Assembly: GCA_021792405.1 (NCBI GenBank)
Contig: JAJYUU010000048.1
Span: 1-34,076, forward strand
Direction of reading: 5' to 3'
Length of the DNA stretch: 34,076 nucleotides
Source of the DNA: Actinomycetes bacterium
GTDB taxonomy: Bacteria; Actinomycetota; Actinomycetes; Streptosporangiales; Streptosporangiaceae
Shown: positions 1 to 9,385 of the stretch, one piece after another
How the letters are laid out: each line of letters begins with the position of its first letter
Position numbering within the stretch: the stretch's first letter is position 1
Translations under genes and position numbers: made by a program
Notes under the pieces: model-generated
Databases searched by the model: none
What the model saw: only the letters and a program-made list of their open reading frames with translations
What the model was told of the DNA's origin: nothing

Positions 1-2
1 AT

Positions 3-272
3 CTGGTGGCAGCCCGCAGGCGTCCGGGCCAGCTGATTGTCGCCTTCGCCGCTGAGACCGGGGACGTGCTGGCGAACGGTCGCGCCAAACTGGCGGGCAA
101 GGGGTGCGACCTGCTGGTCGTGAACCAGGTCGGGAACGGGCTGGCGTTCGGAACCGAGGACAACGAGGCCACCGTCCTTGGTGCCGATGGCAGCCAGGTT
201 AAGCTGCCCCGCGCGCCGAAGGACGAGATCTCCGACGCGATCTGGGACGAAGTGGCCGCGCGGCTCGGCTAA
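3..272 (+). CDS. coaBC: CoaBC (phosphopantothenoylcysteine decarboxylase / phosphopantothenate-cysteine ligase), C-terminal fragment
   Basis: The frame is open from the window edge to a TAA-type stop at 270-272, so only the last ~89 residues are present. They match the end of the CoaB ligase domain: a strand with FAAETGD, then [17 protein letters not shown], a short [11 protein letters not shown] stretch and a C-terminal helix [16 protein letters not shown]. The family makes 4'-phosphopantetheine from phosphopantothenate and cysteine in coenzyme A synthesis, in the cytosol. The GTG at 6 is internal and should not be taken as the start. In actinobacteria coaBC commonly precedes metK, which is the next gene here. 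Confidence 0.93.
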   Translation: MVAARRRPGQLIVAFAAETGDVLANGRAKLAGKGCDLLVVNQVGNGLAFGTEDNEATVLGADGSQVKLPRAPKDEISDAIWDEVAARLG

Positions 273-318
273 CCGCGCTTTTCCCGAGCCCCGACCCGCG
301 CCATGGACCCTGCGCCGG

Positions 319-324
319 TACAAT
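319..324 (+). promoter_or_regulatory. Candidate -10 box for metK
   Basis: TACAAT lies in an AT-richer patch between coaBC and metK and resembles a SigA/HrdB-type -10 element. I see no convincing -35 at 16-18 bases upstream. Initiation here would give a leader of about 130 bases carrying the structure at 349-432. Confidence 0.3.
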
Positions 325-348
325 TCGGCAAGGATCCTGGATAGATCA

Positions 349-432
349 CCAGCGGACGCGCTGTGAGCCATGGCTCAAGGGCCTGGCCCACGCCGGAAGT
401 GACCTGCGGCTACGCCGCGGCGAAACCGCTGG
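349..432 (+). promoter_or_regulatory. Structured 5' leader of metK (candidate cis-regulatory RNA)
   Basis: Bases 349-355 (CCAGCGG) pair perfectly with 426-432 (CCGCTGG), closing a domain that holds two more stems: the palindrome TGAGCCATGGCTCA (364-377) and GCGGC-TAC-GCCGC (406-418). A purine-rich single-stranded stretch then leads to the ribosome site and the GTG at 464. The position in front of SAM synthetase makes a SAM-responsive element conceivable. I cannot match it to the SAM-I, SAM-II, SAM-IV or SAM-VI consensus from memory, so no class is assigned. Confidence 0.3.
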
Positions 433-463
433 CACGAAGCTCAAGCGAAAGAAAAGGTGTCTA

Positions 464-1657
464 GTGGCTCGTCGTCTTTTCACGTCCGAGTCCGTCACTG
501 AGGGCCATCCCGACAAGATGGCGGACCAGATCAGCGACGCCATTCTTGACTCGATGCTTAAGGGCGACCACCACAGCAGGGTGGCCGTCGAGACGCTGAT
601 CACCACTGGTCAGGTCCATGTGGCGGGCGAGGTGACGACCGACACTTATGTTGACATACCGGGCATCATCCGGGAAAAGATCCTCGAGATCGGCTACGAC
701 TCCTCCGCCAAGGGCTTTGACGGATCCACCTGCGGCGTGCAGGTGTCGATCGGCTCACAGTCGCCCGACATCGCGCTCGGCGTGGGAGATGCCGTCGAGC
801 ATCGCGAAGGCGAGGGATCCGACGAACTGGACCGGCAGGGCGCCGGGGACCAGGGTCTGATGTTCGGCTACGCATGCCGCGACACCCCGGAGCTCATGCC
901 ACTGCCGATCATGCTCGCGCACCGGCTGGCCCGCAGGCTGGCCGAGGTGCGGCGGAATGGCGAAGTGCCCTACATCCGGCCAGACGGCAAGACCCAGGTC
1001 ACCATCGAGTACGCCGGTGACGAGGCGGTACGCCTCGACACCGTGGTCGTGTCCACTCAGCACGCGCCGGCCATCGACCTGGCCGGGCTGCTTGCACCGG
1101 ACATTCGCGACCATGTGGTCGAGCCAGTGCTGGCCAGCCTTGACCTTGACACGACCGGCTACCGGCTGCTGGTGAACCCCACCGGCAGGTTCGAGATCGG
1201 CGGCCCGATGGGTGACGCCGGGCTGACTGGCCGCAAGATCATCATCGACACCTACGGCGGCATGGCCCGACATGGCGGCGGCGCGTTCTCCGGCAAGGAC
1301 CCGTCGAAGGTGGACCGGAGCGCTTCCTACGCGATGCGCTGGGTGGCCAAGAATGTCGTGGCCTCCGGCCTGGCGGACCGCTGCGAGGCGCAGGTCGCCT
1401 ACGCGATCGGCAAGGCCAAGCCGGTTGGCCTGTTCGTGGAGTGCTTCGGCACCGAGCGGGCGCCGGTAGAGCGGATCCAGGACGCCGTGCTGCAGGTCTT
1501 CGACCTGCGGCCGGCCGCGATCATCCGCGACCTGGACCTGCTGCGCCCGATCTACGCGCAGACGGCCGCGTACGGGCACTTCGGCCGAGAGGAGCCCGAC
1601 TTCGCCTGGGAGCGGACCGACCGCGCCGACGCGCTGCGGTCAGCGGTAGGAGCCTGA
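464..1657 (+). CDS. metK: S-adenosylmethionine synthetase (methionine adenosyltransferase)
   Basis: This 397-residue protein is full length for MetK, which makes S-adenosylmethionine from methionine and ATP in the cytosol (homotetramer, Mg and K dependent). Visible signatures are [12 protein letters not shown] near the N-terminus (residues 8-18), [12 protein letters not shown] (126-137) and the glycine-rich [16 protein letters not shown] loop (about 270-285). The GTG start at 464 is preceded by the purine-rich GAAAAGG at 451-457. The 191-base gap after coaBC holds a possible promoter and a structured leader, so metK may have its own control. No defects were seen. Confidence 0.98.
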   Translation: MARRLFTSESVTEGHPDKMADQISDAILDSMLKGDHHSRVAVETLITTGQVHVAGEVTTDTYVDIPGIIREKILEIGYDSSAKGFDGSTCGVQVSIGSQSPDIALGVGDAVEHREGEGSDELDRQGAGDQGLMFGYACRDTPELMPLPIMLAHRLARRLAEVRRNGEVPYIRPDGKTQVTIEYAGDEAVRLDTVVVSTQHAPAIDLAGLLAPDIRDHVVEPVLASLDLDTTGYRLLVNPTGRFEIGGPMGDAGLTGRKIIIDTYGGMARHGGGAFSGKDPSKVDRSASYAMRWVAKNVVASGLADRCEAQVAYAIGKAKPVGLFVECFGTERAPVERIQDAVLQVFDLRPAAIIRDLDLLRPIYAQTAAYGHFGREEPDFAWERTDRADALRSAVGA

Positions 1658-1793
1658 GCGCCGCGAATCGGCTTGTCCCGATCGTAGAAGTAGTTCGGTA
1701 TTAGCTACTTTGTAGATATCACCGCACTTGTGCGTTTTTGCGCTATCATCGGTTGCCTTAGCTATGCCAATCTCGATGCTGGTGTGGTGATGA

Positions 1794-2804
1794 ATGTCGG
1801 CGCCTGAGTGGCGTGGCGTGGCTGGCGAGGCTGCCGTCAGTGCTGACCCTGACAGCCTTGCCGCAGGCGCCGCGTTGCCTGACCGATCTGCGGCCAGGGC
1901 CCCTGAGCAGGCCGGCTCGTGGCCCGGTGCCGCCGGCCGGCCCGTGGCCTGGGTACCGCCGCCGGCGGAGGCAACTGTCCAGGCCACCGCCCAGGGGGCA
2001 GCAGGATCGGCTCCGGCTGGCGCCCAGGCTGACTGGTTCCTGCCGAGCGGGCGGGCAGGCCTGCTGCCCGGCTCGATGACCGTGTCCCCGGACGAGCCCG
2101 GGTCCGGGGAGTCCGTGCCAGCTGCTGCCCGGGCTGCGTCCGCCGGCGCACCGCCGTGGGCCGCGGAAGAACCAGGATCGGCGGCGGGAGAGCCGCCGCC
2201 GTGGGAGAACGGGCCGTGGCCCGGCCCGGGCGCGCCCCGCCCGTCCGTCCCGGCGGCCGTGTCGCCCGCCCGGCCACCGCAGCCTGCGGTGCGCCCGGTT
2301 CGGGCCACCAGGTCATGGACGCCCCGCACTGTGCTGGTAACGGGCCTGTTGCCGCTGGTGGTCCCCGGCCTCGTCGCCGGATTGCTCGGCCTGCGCGGAA
2401 GCCACGCTGGTGCGGCCATCCGGCGGGCGAGCTGGCTCGCAATCGCCGCATCGCTGGCCTGGGGCGTGGTCATCGTGGTGCTGATCGCGGCCAGCACTGG
2501 CGGCTCGGCCGGAGGCTGCAGCTACCCTGCGGCCGTGCGTCTGTCGTATGCCAGGGCGATGGCCGACCTGCGCGCCGGTGCCCCTGCTGCGATGCAGGCA
2601 GCAAACCTGGGCCGAGCGGCGGGCCAGGCGAACTCTGCCGCTGCCGCGGCCGGGCAACTCCGGGTGCGCACCGCTCTTTCGGCACTGGCAGGAGACTTGC
2701 AGCAGGCGCGAGCCGACGCCACCGCGAGCCGGGCAGTGCCAGCCGGCCTGAGCGCTCGGCTCGCTGCCGACGGCGAAGCGCTGACGGCAGCCTGCCGGTC
2801 CTGA
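1794..2804 (+). CDS. Hypothetical membrane protein with long Pro/Ala-rich N-terminus
   Basis: This is a 336-residue protein of unknown function. Residues 1 to ~170 are low-complexity (Pro, Ala, Gly) and probably a disordered cytoplasmic region. Two hydrophobic segments follow at about 178-200 (TVLVTGLLPLVVPGLVAGLL) and 213-233 (SWLAIAASLAWGVVIVVLIA). The remaining ~100 residues are Ala-rich and helical, with a Gly/Ser/Cys stretch just after the second membrane segment, and may lie outside the cell. The layout resembles the small 'DUF4190-like' two-helix membrane proteins of actinobacteria, but I do not claim that family. It follows metK after 136 bases of AT-rich intergenic DNA that could hold a promoter. 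Confidence 0.7.
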   Translation: MSAPEWRGVAGEAAVSADPDSLAAGAALPDRSAARAPEQAGSWPGAAGRPVAWVPPPAEATVQATAQGAAGSAPAGAQADWFLPSGRAGLLPGSMTVSPDEPGSGESVPAAARAASAGAPPWAAEEPGSAAGEPPPWENGPWPGPGAPRPSVPAAVSPARPPQPAVRPVRATRSWTPRTVLVTGLLPLVVPGLVAGLLGLRGSHAGAAIRRASWLAIAASLAWGVVIVVLIAASTGGSAGGCSYPAAVRLSYARAMADLRAGAPAAMQAANLGRAAGQANSAAAAAGQLRVRTALSALAGDLQQARADATASRAVPAGLSARLAADGEALTAACRS

Positions 2805-2872
2805 GCAACCTGTCACTGTCCGCCGTGTTCGCTGCCAGGCTGTCAGTCCGAACGTTCTGATAGGACTGAGGC

Positions 2873-4915
2873 GTGCCGGATCAGGTCGCGCAGGCGGTGC
2901 GCCGGAAGGCGCGCGGCAGCCGGACGGTGCGTCAGCCGGCTGCCGAGCTGCCCGTGGCCAGGGTCGCCGTGGACATCTCCCTGCCGCACCTGGACCGCCC
3001 GTTCGACTATCTGGTACCGGAATCTATGGCCGCGTCGGCGGTCGCGGGGTGCCAGGTGCGGGTCCGGTTCGCGGGCCAGCTGACCGGCGGCTTCCTGCTC
3101 GAACGACGATCCGTGACCGACCATCAGGGCAAGCTCGGGTATCTGGAGCGAGTGGTCTCGCCCGAGCCAGTGCTGACGCCGGAGATAGCCGGGCTGGCCA
3201 GGGCGGTGGCCGACCGGTATGGCGGCACGATGGCCGACGTGCTGCGGCTGGCGATACCGCCGCGGCACGCGGCAGCGAGCCGGGCTGGCTATGGCGCGGC
3301 AGCGGGGCAGGCCGGGCCGGGCGGGGCGGCGGCGGCCCAGGCGCCAGACCTGCTGTGGGGCCGCTATCCGGACGGGCCGTCCTTTCTCGCGGCACTGGCT
3401 GACGGCCGCAGTCCGCGTGCCATCTGGTCCGCGCTACCCGGCCGCGACTGGCCGGCCGAGATCGCCCGGGCGGTTGCCGCGGCTGCCGGATCCGGTCGCG
3501 GAGCCGTTGTGGTCGTCCCCGACTCCCGCGACCTGACGCTCGTTGACTTGGCCCTGTGCGCGGCGCTCGGGCCCGGCCGGCACGTGGCGCTGATGGCCAG
3601 CCTCGGGCCGGCCGAGCGCTACCGGCGCTGGCTGGCGGCAGCGCGCGGTGAGGTCGCCGTGGTGGCGGGTACGCGGTCGGTCATGTTCGCGCCGGTGCGC
3701 GACCTTGGCCTGGTCGTGCTCTGGGACGAGGGCGACGACGTGCACGCCGAGCCGCGGGCGCCGTATCCGCATGCGAGAGAGGTCCTGGCGCTGCGAGCGC
3801 ACCGGGCTCGCTGCGCCGCGCTCATCGGGGGCTTCGCCCGGACCGCCGAGGCCGCGCAGCTCATCGCGTCCGGCTGGGCGCGCCCGCTGCAGGCCAGCCG
3901 CCCGGTGGTCCGCCAGTCCGCGCCCGCTGTGCAGGCGGCCGGCGCGGACGCCGAGCTGACCAGGGATGAGGCCGCGCGGTACGCCCGGCTGCCGAGCATT
4001 GCACTGCGGACCGCACGGGCGGCGCTGGCGGCCGGGCCGGTGCTGTTCCAGGTGCCACGGCGCGGCTATCTCGCCGCGGTAGCCTGCGAGCGCTGCCATT
4101 CCCCGGCCCGGTGCGAGTGCGGCGGGCCGGCCGAGCTGCCCGGCGCGCGGGCACCACTGCGGTGCGGATGGTGCGGATCGGCCATCGGCCGAAGCTGCCG
4201 CCGCTGCGGTCACCAGGGGCTGCGCGCTCTGGTGACCGGCGCCCGCCGGACCGCCGAGGAGCTGGGCCGCGCGTTCGCCGGAGTACCCGTGCTGACCTCG
4301 GGCGGCAGCCAGGTGCTCGACGCCGTGGGCGAGGATCCTGCCGTCGTGGTGGCGACGCCGGGTGCCGAGCCGGTCGCCGACAGCGGATATGCCGGGGCGA
4401 TCCTGCTGGACGGCTGGGCCATGCTCGGGCTGGCCAGCCTGCGGGCCGCCGAGGAAGCCTTGCGGCGGTGGATGAATGCCGCCGCGCTGGTCCGCCCGGC
4501 GGCAGCGGGGGGAAGCGTGGTCGTCGTGGCTGACGGCGCACAGCCGGCGGTACAGGCCCTCGTGCGCTGGGATCCGGCTACCTATGCCGATCGTGAGCTC
4601 GCCGACAGAGCCGAACTGAGGTTCCCGCCGGCGGCGCGGATGGCGACGGTGACCGGGCCGGGGCCGACTGTCAGCGCCTTCCTGGACGGGCTGACGCTGC
4701 CGCCGGACGCTGAGCTTCTCGGGCCTTTTCCCGCCGCCGGGAACCGGGCGGGCTCGGCCGGGCCGGGGCCGGAAGCTGTGCGTTACCTGGTGCGGGTGCC
4801 CAGGTCAGAAGGCACATCGCTGGCGCTGGCATTGCGTGCCGGGCAGGCCGCCAGGAGTGCGGCGAAGGAACCAGGCGTGATCCACGTCCAGCTCGACCCC
4901 GCTGCGCTGATCTGA
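2873..4915 (+). CDS. priA: PriA, primosomal replication-restart protein (actinobacterial form without intact helicase motifs)
   Basis: The 680 residues begin with the PriA 3'-DNA-end-binding domain: VARVAVDISLPHLDRPFDY at about 28-46, then a barrel and LTPEIAGLARAVADRY. A zinc-binding region (about 405-450) contains paired cysteines CERCHSPARCECGG, CGWCGSAIG and CRRCGH. PriA reloads the replisome at stalled forks. The helicase ATP site is not visible: no GxGKT Walker A occurs near residues 190-215 (AAAGSGRGAVVVVPDSRDL sits there), and the DEEH-type box is replaced by DEGD (about 284-287). This matches the 'probable PriA' of actinobacteria and suggests a DNA-binding rather than helicase role. 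The GTG start follows CTGAGG. Confidence 0.92.
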   Translation: MPDQVAQAVRRKARGSRTVRQPAAELPVARVAVDISLPHLDRPFDYLVPESMAASAVAGCQVRVRFAGQLTGGFLLERRSVTDHQGKLGYLERVVSPEPVLTPEIAGLARAVADRYGGTMADVLRLAIPPRHAAASRAGYGAAAGQAGPGGAAAAQAPDLLWGRYPDGPSFLAALADGRSPRAIWSALPGRDWPAEIARAVAAAAGSGRGAVVVVPDSRDLTLVDLALCAALGPGRHVALMASLGPAERYRRWLAAARGEVAVVAGTRSVMFAPVRDLGLVVLWDEGDDVHAEPRAPYPHAREVLALRAHRARCAALIGGFARTAEAAQLIASGWARPLQASRPVVRQSAPAVQAAGADAELTRDEAARYARLPSIALRTARAALAAGPVLFQVPRRGYLAAVACERCHSPARCECGGPAELPGARAPLRCGWCGSAIGRSCRRCGHQGLRALVTGARRTAEELGRAFAGVPVLTSGGSQVLDAVGEDPAVVVATPGAEPVADSGYAGAILLDGWAMLGLASLRAAEEALRRWMNAAALVRPAAAGGSVVVVADGAQPAVQALVRWDPATYADRELADRAELRFPPAARMATVTGPGPTVSAFLDGLTLPPDAELLGPFPAAGNRAGSAGPGPEAVRYLVRVPRSEGTSLALALRAGQAARSAAKEPGVIHVQLDPAALI

Positions 4916-4946
4916 CTACGTACCGTGGAGGCCGTAGGGTACTTGG

Positions 4947-6260
4947 GTGACCAACTCACTCGGTGGCCAGCGAGCGCGGCCCACGCCGGGGGCCGGCGGC
5001 TTGGCCGGTGCCCGGCGGGACCGCGTGCGGATGCCGCCGGTGCGGCTCGCGCCCCGCGACGAACTCGCCGCGGCTGCCAGGGTGGTGCCGTTGCTGCGCG
5101 CGGCGCGCGAACTTCGGGCCTGGGCTGCCGAGCACCCGGAGGTGCCGGCCAGTCAGGTCCTTGCCGGCAGCGCCGCCCTTGTGGCGGCCGAGGCGCTGGA
5201 ACTGACACTAGATGAGCTGGATGCTGCCTGGCAGGTCGCGGCAGCCGTCAGCGAGCAGATTGCCGACGACGGCGAGCCGCGACCGGCTGCCGGGCCGCTG
5301 GCTACCGCAAGCGCCGAGGACGTGCTCAGGGAGTGGGATGCCGCCCTGGCCGCGCTGCTGGCAGCTGAGGAGCTGGACGGGCTGGCCACCGCGTTGTATA
5401 CGGTCGGCGCCCCGGTGCGGATCGACGCCCTGTTCGAGGCCTACTCTGCTGCGGCAGGCGGCGGTCAGCTGGCCGGGCCGGGGGCAAGCCAGCCAGCCCG
5501 TCGGACCCCGGATGCCGATGAGGCAGCGGCGTTGTCGCATGCCCTCGAGACGCTCGCGGACCTCGGGGTGGTCGAACTAGGTACGGAGGAGGCCGCGGGG
5601 AGCCTGGCGGTTGTGCTGTCACCGCTCGGAGTCTGGGGCGTGCACCGCCGGCTGCTCGCGCAAGGCTGGCACGTCCCGGTGCTGGGCGCAGTCGAGGTCG
5701 GCAGCGCTGTCGGCTTGCTGACGACGCTGGCGAGCTGCGACGCCGAGGACGGGGAGTCCAAGATCAACGACTGGCTGGCCGGCCGGTCCGAGGAACAGGC
5801 TGCGGCTGACCTGATTGCCGCTGCGGCGGCGGGTACGCCGGGTCTGCGCGGTGCGGCTTTCGCGGTGCTTGACCGGATCGGCCAGGCGGCCACCGAACAG
5901 GTGCGAGCCGCGATCGGCGAGCCGCTGCTGCGCGCGCACGCCGCCGTCTGGCTGCACGAGCACGGCGAGCAGGCCGAGCTAGGTCCGGCGGAGCGCGCGT
6001 GGCTGCTGGTAGACCTGGGCGCCGGACTGCTCGAGGAGGCCGACCCGCGGGACGTGGTGGCCGAGTTGCTGCCGGATGTCGCGCCCGACGCGCAGGCAGA
6101 AATCGTCGCCGGGCTATGGCAGGTGCCTCATCCCGGAGTGATTGACCTGCTGACCACGCTGAGCGAGTATCATGCCGATCCCGGCGTCGCCAGGGCCGCG
6201 CGCAAGGCCGCGTTCAAGGCCCGGTCGCCGGGTGCCGGCGGTGGCCCGCGCCGTTCGTAG
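4947..6260 (+). CDS. Conserved-looking hypothetical protein, mostly alpha-helical
   Basis: The 437-residue protein has no catalytic motif that I recognise. It is rich in Ala, Leu and Glu and looks helical throughout. The C-terminal third (ERAWLLVDLGAG, then VAELLPDVAPDAQAEIVAGL and HPGVIDLLTTLSEYHADP) resembles HEAT-like repeats, and a winged-helix-like stretch may lie near residues 205-230. It starts 32 bases after priA and ends 70 bases before def, so it probably belongs to the same transcript. The GTG at 4947 is taken as start, and an in-frame ATG at 5031 would remove 28 low-complexity residues and is a fair alternative. Function unknown. Confidence 0.75.
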   Translation: MTNSLGGQRARPTPGAGGLAGARRDRVRMPPVRLAPRDELAAAARVVPLLRAARELRAWAAEHPEVPASQVLAGSAALVAAEALELTLDELDAAWQVAAAVSEQIADDGEPRPAAGPLATASAEDVLREWDAALAALLAAEELDGLATALYTVGAPVRIDALFEAYSAAAGGGQLAGPGASQPARRTPDADEAAALSHALETLADLGVVELGTEEAAGSLAVVLSPLGVWGVHRRLLAQGWHVPVLGAVEVGSAVGLLTTLASCDAEDGESKINDWLAGRSEEQAAADLIAAAAAGTPGLRGAAFAVLDRIGQAATEQVRAAIGEPLLRAHAAVWLHEHGEQAELGPAERAWLLVDLGAGLLEEADPRDVVAELLPDVAPDAQAEIVAGLWQVPHPGVIDLLTTLSEYHADPGVARAARKAAFKARSPGAGGGPRRS

Positions 6261-6329
6261 ACTTGATCACAGCTGCCTCGCCCGCTGCGGGATGCGGCCG
6301 GCGGCAGCGCTCGTGCCCAGAGGAGTGTC

Positions 6330-6875
6330 GTGAGTATCAGGCCCATCCGGTTGTTCGGCGATCCGGTGCTGCGCACCCCCGCCGATCCGGTGACGTCCTT
6401 CGACGCCGAGTTGCGCAAGCTCGTGAAGGACCTCACCGACACGATGATGGACGCGCCCGGTGTCGGACTGGCTGCGCCTCAGATCGGCGTCGGACTGCGG
6501 GTTTTCACCTACTACGTCGACGACGTGGCGGGGCACTTGATCAACCCGTCGCTGCAGCTGTCAGAAGAACTGGAGGTCGATGACGAGGGCTGCCTGTCCT
6601 TCCCCGGCCTGGCGTACCCGACCAGCAGGTCGCGGCGCGCCGTGGCAACCGGCTTCGACATGCACGGTGAGCCCGTGACGGTCGAGGGCAGCGGCCAGCT
6701 AGCCCGGTGTGTTCAGCATGAGACTGATCACCTGGACGGCGTGCTGTTCATCGACCGGCTCGACCCAGCGCAGCGCAAGCTAGCGATGAAGGAGATCCGG
6801 GCTTCGGAATGGTGGGGTGAGCCGGTCCCGCTGGTCAAGGTGTCGCCGCACCCGACGCGAGGCAAGGCCTTCTAG
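6330..6875 (+). CDS. def: Peptide deformylase
   Basis: Removes the formyl group from the initiator methionine of new proteins in the cytosol. All three family motifs are present in the 181 residues: GVGLAAPQ (44-51), EGCLS (86-90) and QHETDHLDG (129-137). Metal ligands are Cys88, His130 and His134, and Glu131 is the general base. The GTG start is preceded by GAGGAG about 9 bases upstream. It is followed after 3 bases by fmt, the enzyme that adds the formyl group, the usual def-fmt pairing, and transcription is almost certainly shared. Confidence 0.97.
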   Translation: MSIRPIRLFGDPVLRTPADPVTSFDAELRKLVKDLTDTMMDAPGVGLAAPQIGVGLRVFTYYVDDVAGHLINPSLQLSEELEVDDEGCLSFPGLAYPTSRSRRAVATGFDMHGEPVTVEGSGQLARCVQHETDHLDGVLFIDRLDPAQRKLAMKEIRASEWWGEPVPLVKVSPHPTRGKAF

Positions 6876-6878
6876 CGC

Positions 6879-7853
6879 ATGCGCCTGATCTTCGCTGGCA
6901 CCCCGGCGGCAGCTGTGCCTGCGCTGGATGCGCTGCTGAAGTCCCGGCACCAGGTCGCGGCAGTCGTCACCAGGCCCGCGGCCAGGGCTGGGCGCGGCCT
7001 GAAGCCCGGCCCAAGGCCGGTCGCCGAGCGGGCTGCCGAGGCTGGCATCGAAGTGCTGGCCCCGGCCAGGCCGTCCGAGCCGGACTTCCTCGCCAGGCTC
7101 CGCGAGATCGGGCCGGACTGCTGCCCGGTGACTGCATACGGTGCGCTGCTTCCGCAGGCTGCGCTCGACATCCCCCGGTACGGCTGGGTCAACCTGCACT
7201 TCTCGGTCCTGCCGGCCTGGCGCGGCGCGGCGCCGGTGCAGCACGCGATCCTGCACGGAGATGACATCACCGGTGCGACGACCTTCCGCATCGTGGCCGA
7301 ACTCGACGCAGGGCCGGTCTACGGCTATCTCACCGAGGCCATCAGGCCTGCCGATACGGCCGGGGACCTGCTGGAACGGCTGAGCAGGGCCGGCGCCGAC
7401 CTGCTGGTCGCCACGCTGGACGGGATCGAGTCCGGTGAGCTGGAGCCGCGCGAGCAGCCGGCCGACGGTGTCAGCCTGGCGCCGAAGATCACTGTCGCCG
7501 ACGCCCGCGTCGACTGGCGCAAGCCGGCGGTCGCGATCGGACGGCAGGTCCGGGCCTGCACGCCAGAGCCCGGCGCGTGGACGGAGCTGGACGGAGTCCG
7601 GATCAAGCTCGGGCCAGTGGACATGGTGGCACCGGCGCCGGCCTCTGGATCGCCGGCCTCCGGATCACCGGCGGCCGGATCGGGGCCGCTGGCGCCCGGC
7701 GAGCTCCGGGTAACGGGCCGCTGCGTGCTCGCGGGCACCGGCACTACGCCGGTGGTGCTGGGCGAGGTGCAGCCGCACGGCAAGCGCCGGATGCCTGCTG
7801 CCGACTGGGCCAGGGGGCTGCACCTGGACGGCCGATCAGCTGTGCTCGGCTGA
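6879..7853 (+). CDS. fmt: Methionyl-tRNA formyltransferase
   Basis: Transfers a formyl group from 10-formyl-tetrahydrofolate to Met-tRNA(fMet) for translation initiation. The 324-residue protein is the usual length. It begins MRLIFAGTP, as family members do, and has the core [17 protein letters not shown] (the HxSLLP-type catalytic motif, here with Val) and [10 protein letters not shown]...LDAGPVYG. The C-terminal domain (from about residue 205) is the tRNA-binding OB-like part and includes a short Pro/Ala/Ser-Gly insertion (three [10 protein letters not shown]-like units) around 253-267. The ATG lies 3 bases after def, and one base separates its stop from the rsmB start. Confidence 0.97.
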   Translation: MRLIFAGTPAAAVPALDALLKSRHQVAAVVTRPAARAGRGLKPGPRPVAERAAEAGIEVLAPARPSEPDFLARLREIGPDCCPVTAYGALLPQAALDIPRYGWVNLHFSVLPAWRGAAPVQHAILHGDDITGATTFRIVAELDAGPVYGYLTEAIRPADTAGDLLERLSRAGADLLVATLDGIESGELEPREQPADGVSLAPKITVADARVDWRKPAVAIGRQVRACTPEPGAWTELDGVRIKLGPVDMVAPAPASGSPASGSPAAGSGPLAPGELRVTGRCVLAGTGTTPVVLGEVQPHGKRRMPAADWARGLHLDGRSAVLG

Positions 7854-7854
7854 C

Positions 7855-9300
7855 GTGCCCGGACATCCGAAACGGCCGGGCACGCGCCAGGCCGCCAGCC
7901 TCCCGCGCGGGCCGCGGCCAGCACCGCGTGATCCGGCCCGGCGGGTGGCGCTCGAGCTGCTGCTCGCGGTCGACGGCCGGGACGCCTACGCCAACCTGCT
8001 GCTTCCGCGGCTGATCGCGCAACACCACCTGGCCGGGCGGGATGCCGCGCTGGCCACCGAGCTGAGCTACGGAACGCTGCGCGGCCGGGGCAGTTACGAT
8101 GCCGTGCTGGGCATCTGCTGCGACCGGGACCTGAGCACACTCGACCCGGCGGTCCGTGAGGTGCTCAGGCTGGGCACGCATCAGCTGCTGGCCACCAGGA
8201 TCCAGCCGCATGCAGCCGTCGCAACCTCGGTCAACCTGATCAAGGAGCACGCCGGCCAGCGACCGGCCGGCTTCGTCAACGCGATCTTGCGGCGGGTGGC
8301 TACCAGGGATATGGCCGGCTGGCTGGAGATCGCCGCGCCTGCCTGGGATGCGGATCCGTTGGGTCACTTTGCCGTCCGGTTCAGCCACCCGCGGTGGATC
8401 GCCGAGGCGTTCGCTGCCGCGCTGGGTGAATCGTCAGGCGCCGGCCTCGGTCCTGCCGATCTCACCGAGACAGCGGCGGTGCTCGCCGCGGACAATGACC
8501 GTCCCGCGGTCCAGCTGTGCGCCATGCCGGGTCTCGCGGACCAGCAGGAGCTTGTCGCGGCCGGCTGCGAGCCGGCCCGCTGGTCGCCATTCGGCGCCTA
8601 CCTCCGCGACGGCGACCCGGCGGCTGTCCGCGCTGTCGCTGAGGGCAGGGCCGGCGTTCAGGACGAAGCCAGCCAGCTCGCGGCGGTCGCGCTGACCCGG
8701 GTGCCGGTCGACGGGCCGGACGGCAGCTGGCTGGATGTCTGCGCAGGGCCGGGCGGCAAGGCACGGCTGCTGGCTGGCCTGGCTGCCCGCGCCGGGGCCA
8801 GGCTCACTGCGGCCGAGATCCGCGAGCACAGGGCGCGCCTGGTCGCCGCCGCGGTCCAGCCCGCCGGGTCATGCCGGGTCGTCGTCGCCGACGGCACCCG
8901 GCCGCCGTGGCGGCCAGCCGCATTCGACCGGGTGATCGCGGACGTGCCGTGTTCCGGTCTCGGCGCGCTGCGGCGCCGGCCCGAGGCACGCTGGCGGCGA
9001 ACGGCGGCCGACATCGCCGCGATCGGCGGGCTCCAGCGCGGCCTGCTCCGCACGGCGCTGGACGCGGCCAGGCCCGGCGGGGTCATCGCCTATGTGACCT
9101 GCTCGCCGCACCTGGCGGAGACCAGGGACGTCCTCAGCGACGTGCTGTCCGAGCGGGACGACGTGGCGGTGCTCGACGCGCCCGCCGTGCTCGCCGAAGT
9201 GCCGCGGCTGCGCTGCGAAGACAGCGGCCAGTACGCGCAGTTCTGGCCGCACCGGCACGGCACGGATGCGATCTTCCTGGCGCTGTTCAGGCGGCGGTAA
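7855..9300 (+). CDS. rsmB: 16S rRNA (cytosine-967-C5)-methyltransferase RsmB (Sun/Fmu)
   Basis: The protein has 481 residues. An N-terminal NusB-like RNA-binding domain (about 25-160, RVALELLLAVDGRDAYANLLLP) is joined to a SAM-dependent m5C methyltransferase domain. Signatures are the SAM-binding DVCAGPGGKA (about 294-303), motif IV DVPCSGLGALRRRPEARWRR (about 363-382) and motif VI VTCSPHLAETRDVL, whose cysteine is the catalytic nucleophile. It methylates C967 of 16S rRNA (E. coli numbering). The GTG start lies one base after the fmt stop, so it is the last gene of a def-fmt-rsmB operon. The next gene is convergent. Confidence 0.95.
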   Translation: MPGHPKRPGTRQAASLPRGPRPAPRDPARRVALELLLAVDGRDAYANLLLPRLIAQHHLAGRDAALATELSYGTLRGRGSYDAVLGICCDRDLSTLDPAVREVLRLGTHQLLATRIQPHAAVATSVNLIKEHAGQRPAGFVNAILRRVATRDMAGWLEIAAPAWDADPLGHFAVRFSHPRWIAEAFAAALGESSGAGLGPADLTETAAVLAADNDRPAVQLCAMPGLADQQELVAAGCEPARWSPFGAYLRDGDPAAVRAVAEGRAGVQDEASQLAAVALTRVPVDGPDGSWLDVCAGPGGKARLLAGLAARAGARLTAAEIREHRARLVAAAVQPAGSCRVVVADGTRPPWRPAAFDRVIADVPCSGLGALRRRPEARWRRTAADIAAIGGLQRGLLRTALDAARPGGVIAYVTCSPHLAETRDVLSDVLSERDDVAVLDAPAVLAEVPRLRCEDSGQYAQFWPHRHGTDAIFLALFRRR

Positions 9301-9385
9301 CGGGGCCGGGGGCGCGAGTCCGGCGATGCGGTAGCAGCGGTGCCGGCCGGAACGGTGCCGCCCGCCCGGCAGCTCAGCTCGTGCG

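Noticed and set aside
349-432. Assignment of the metK leader to SAM-I, SAM-II, SAM-IV or SAM-VI
   Set aside because: Conserved core sequences of these classes are not present as I remember them.
755-1579. 274-codon minus-strand frame inside metK
   Set aside because: It is a G/C-rich antisense shadow of an unmistakable metK, and its translation is Arg/Gly-rich with no motif.
1690-1750. Promoter boxes in the AT-rich stretch after metK (TAGATA, TATCAT)
   Set aside because: Several weak -10-like hexamers exist but none has a credible -35 at proper spacing, so no single site can be supported.
1640-2497. 285-codon minus-strand frame opposite the Pro-rich membrane protein
   Set aside because: Low-complexity translation. 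The plus frame has two convincing membrane segments, though this pair is the least certain choice in the first 10 kb.
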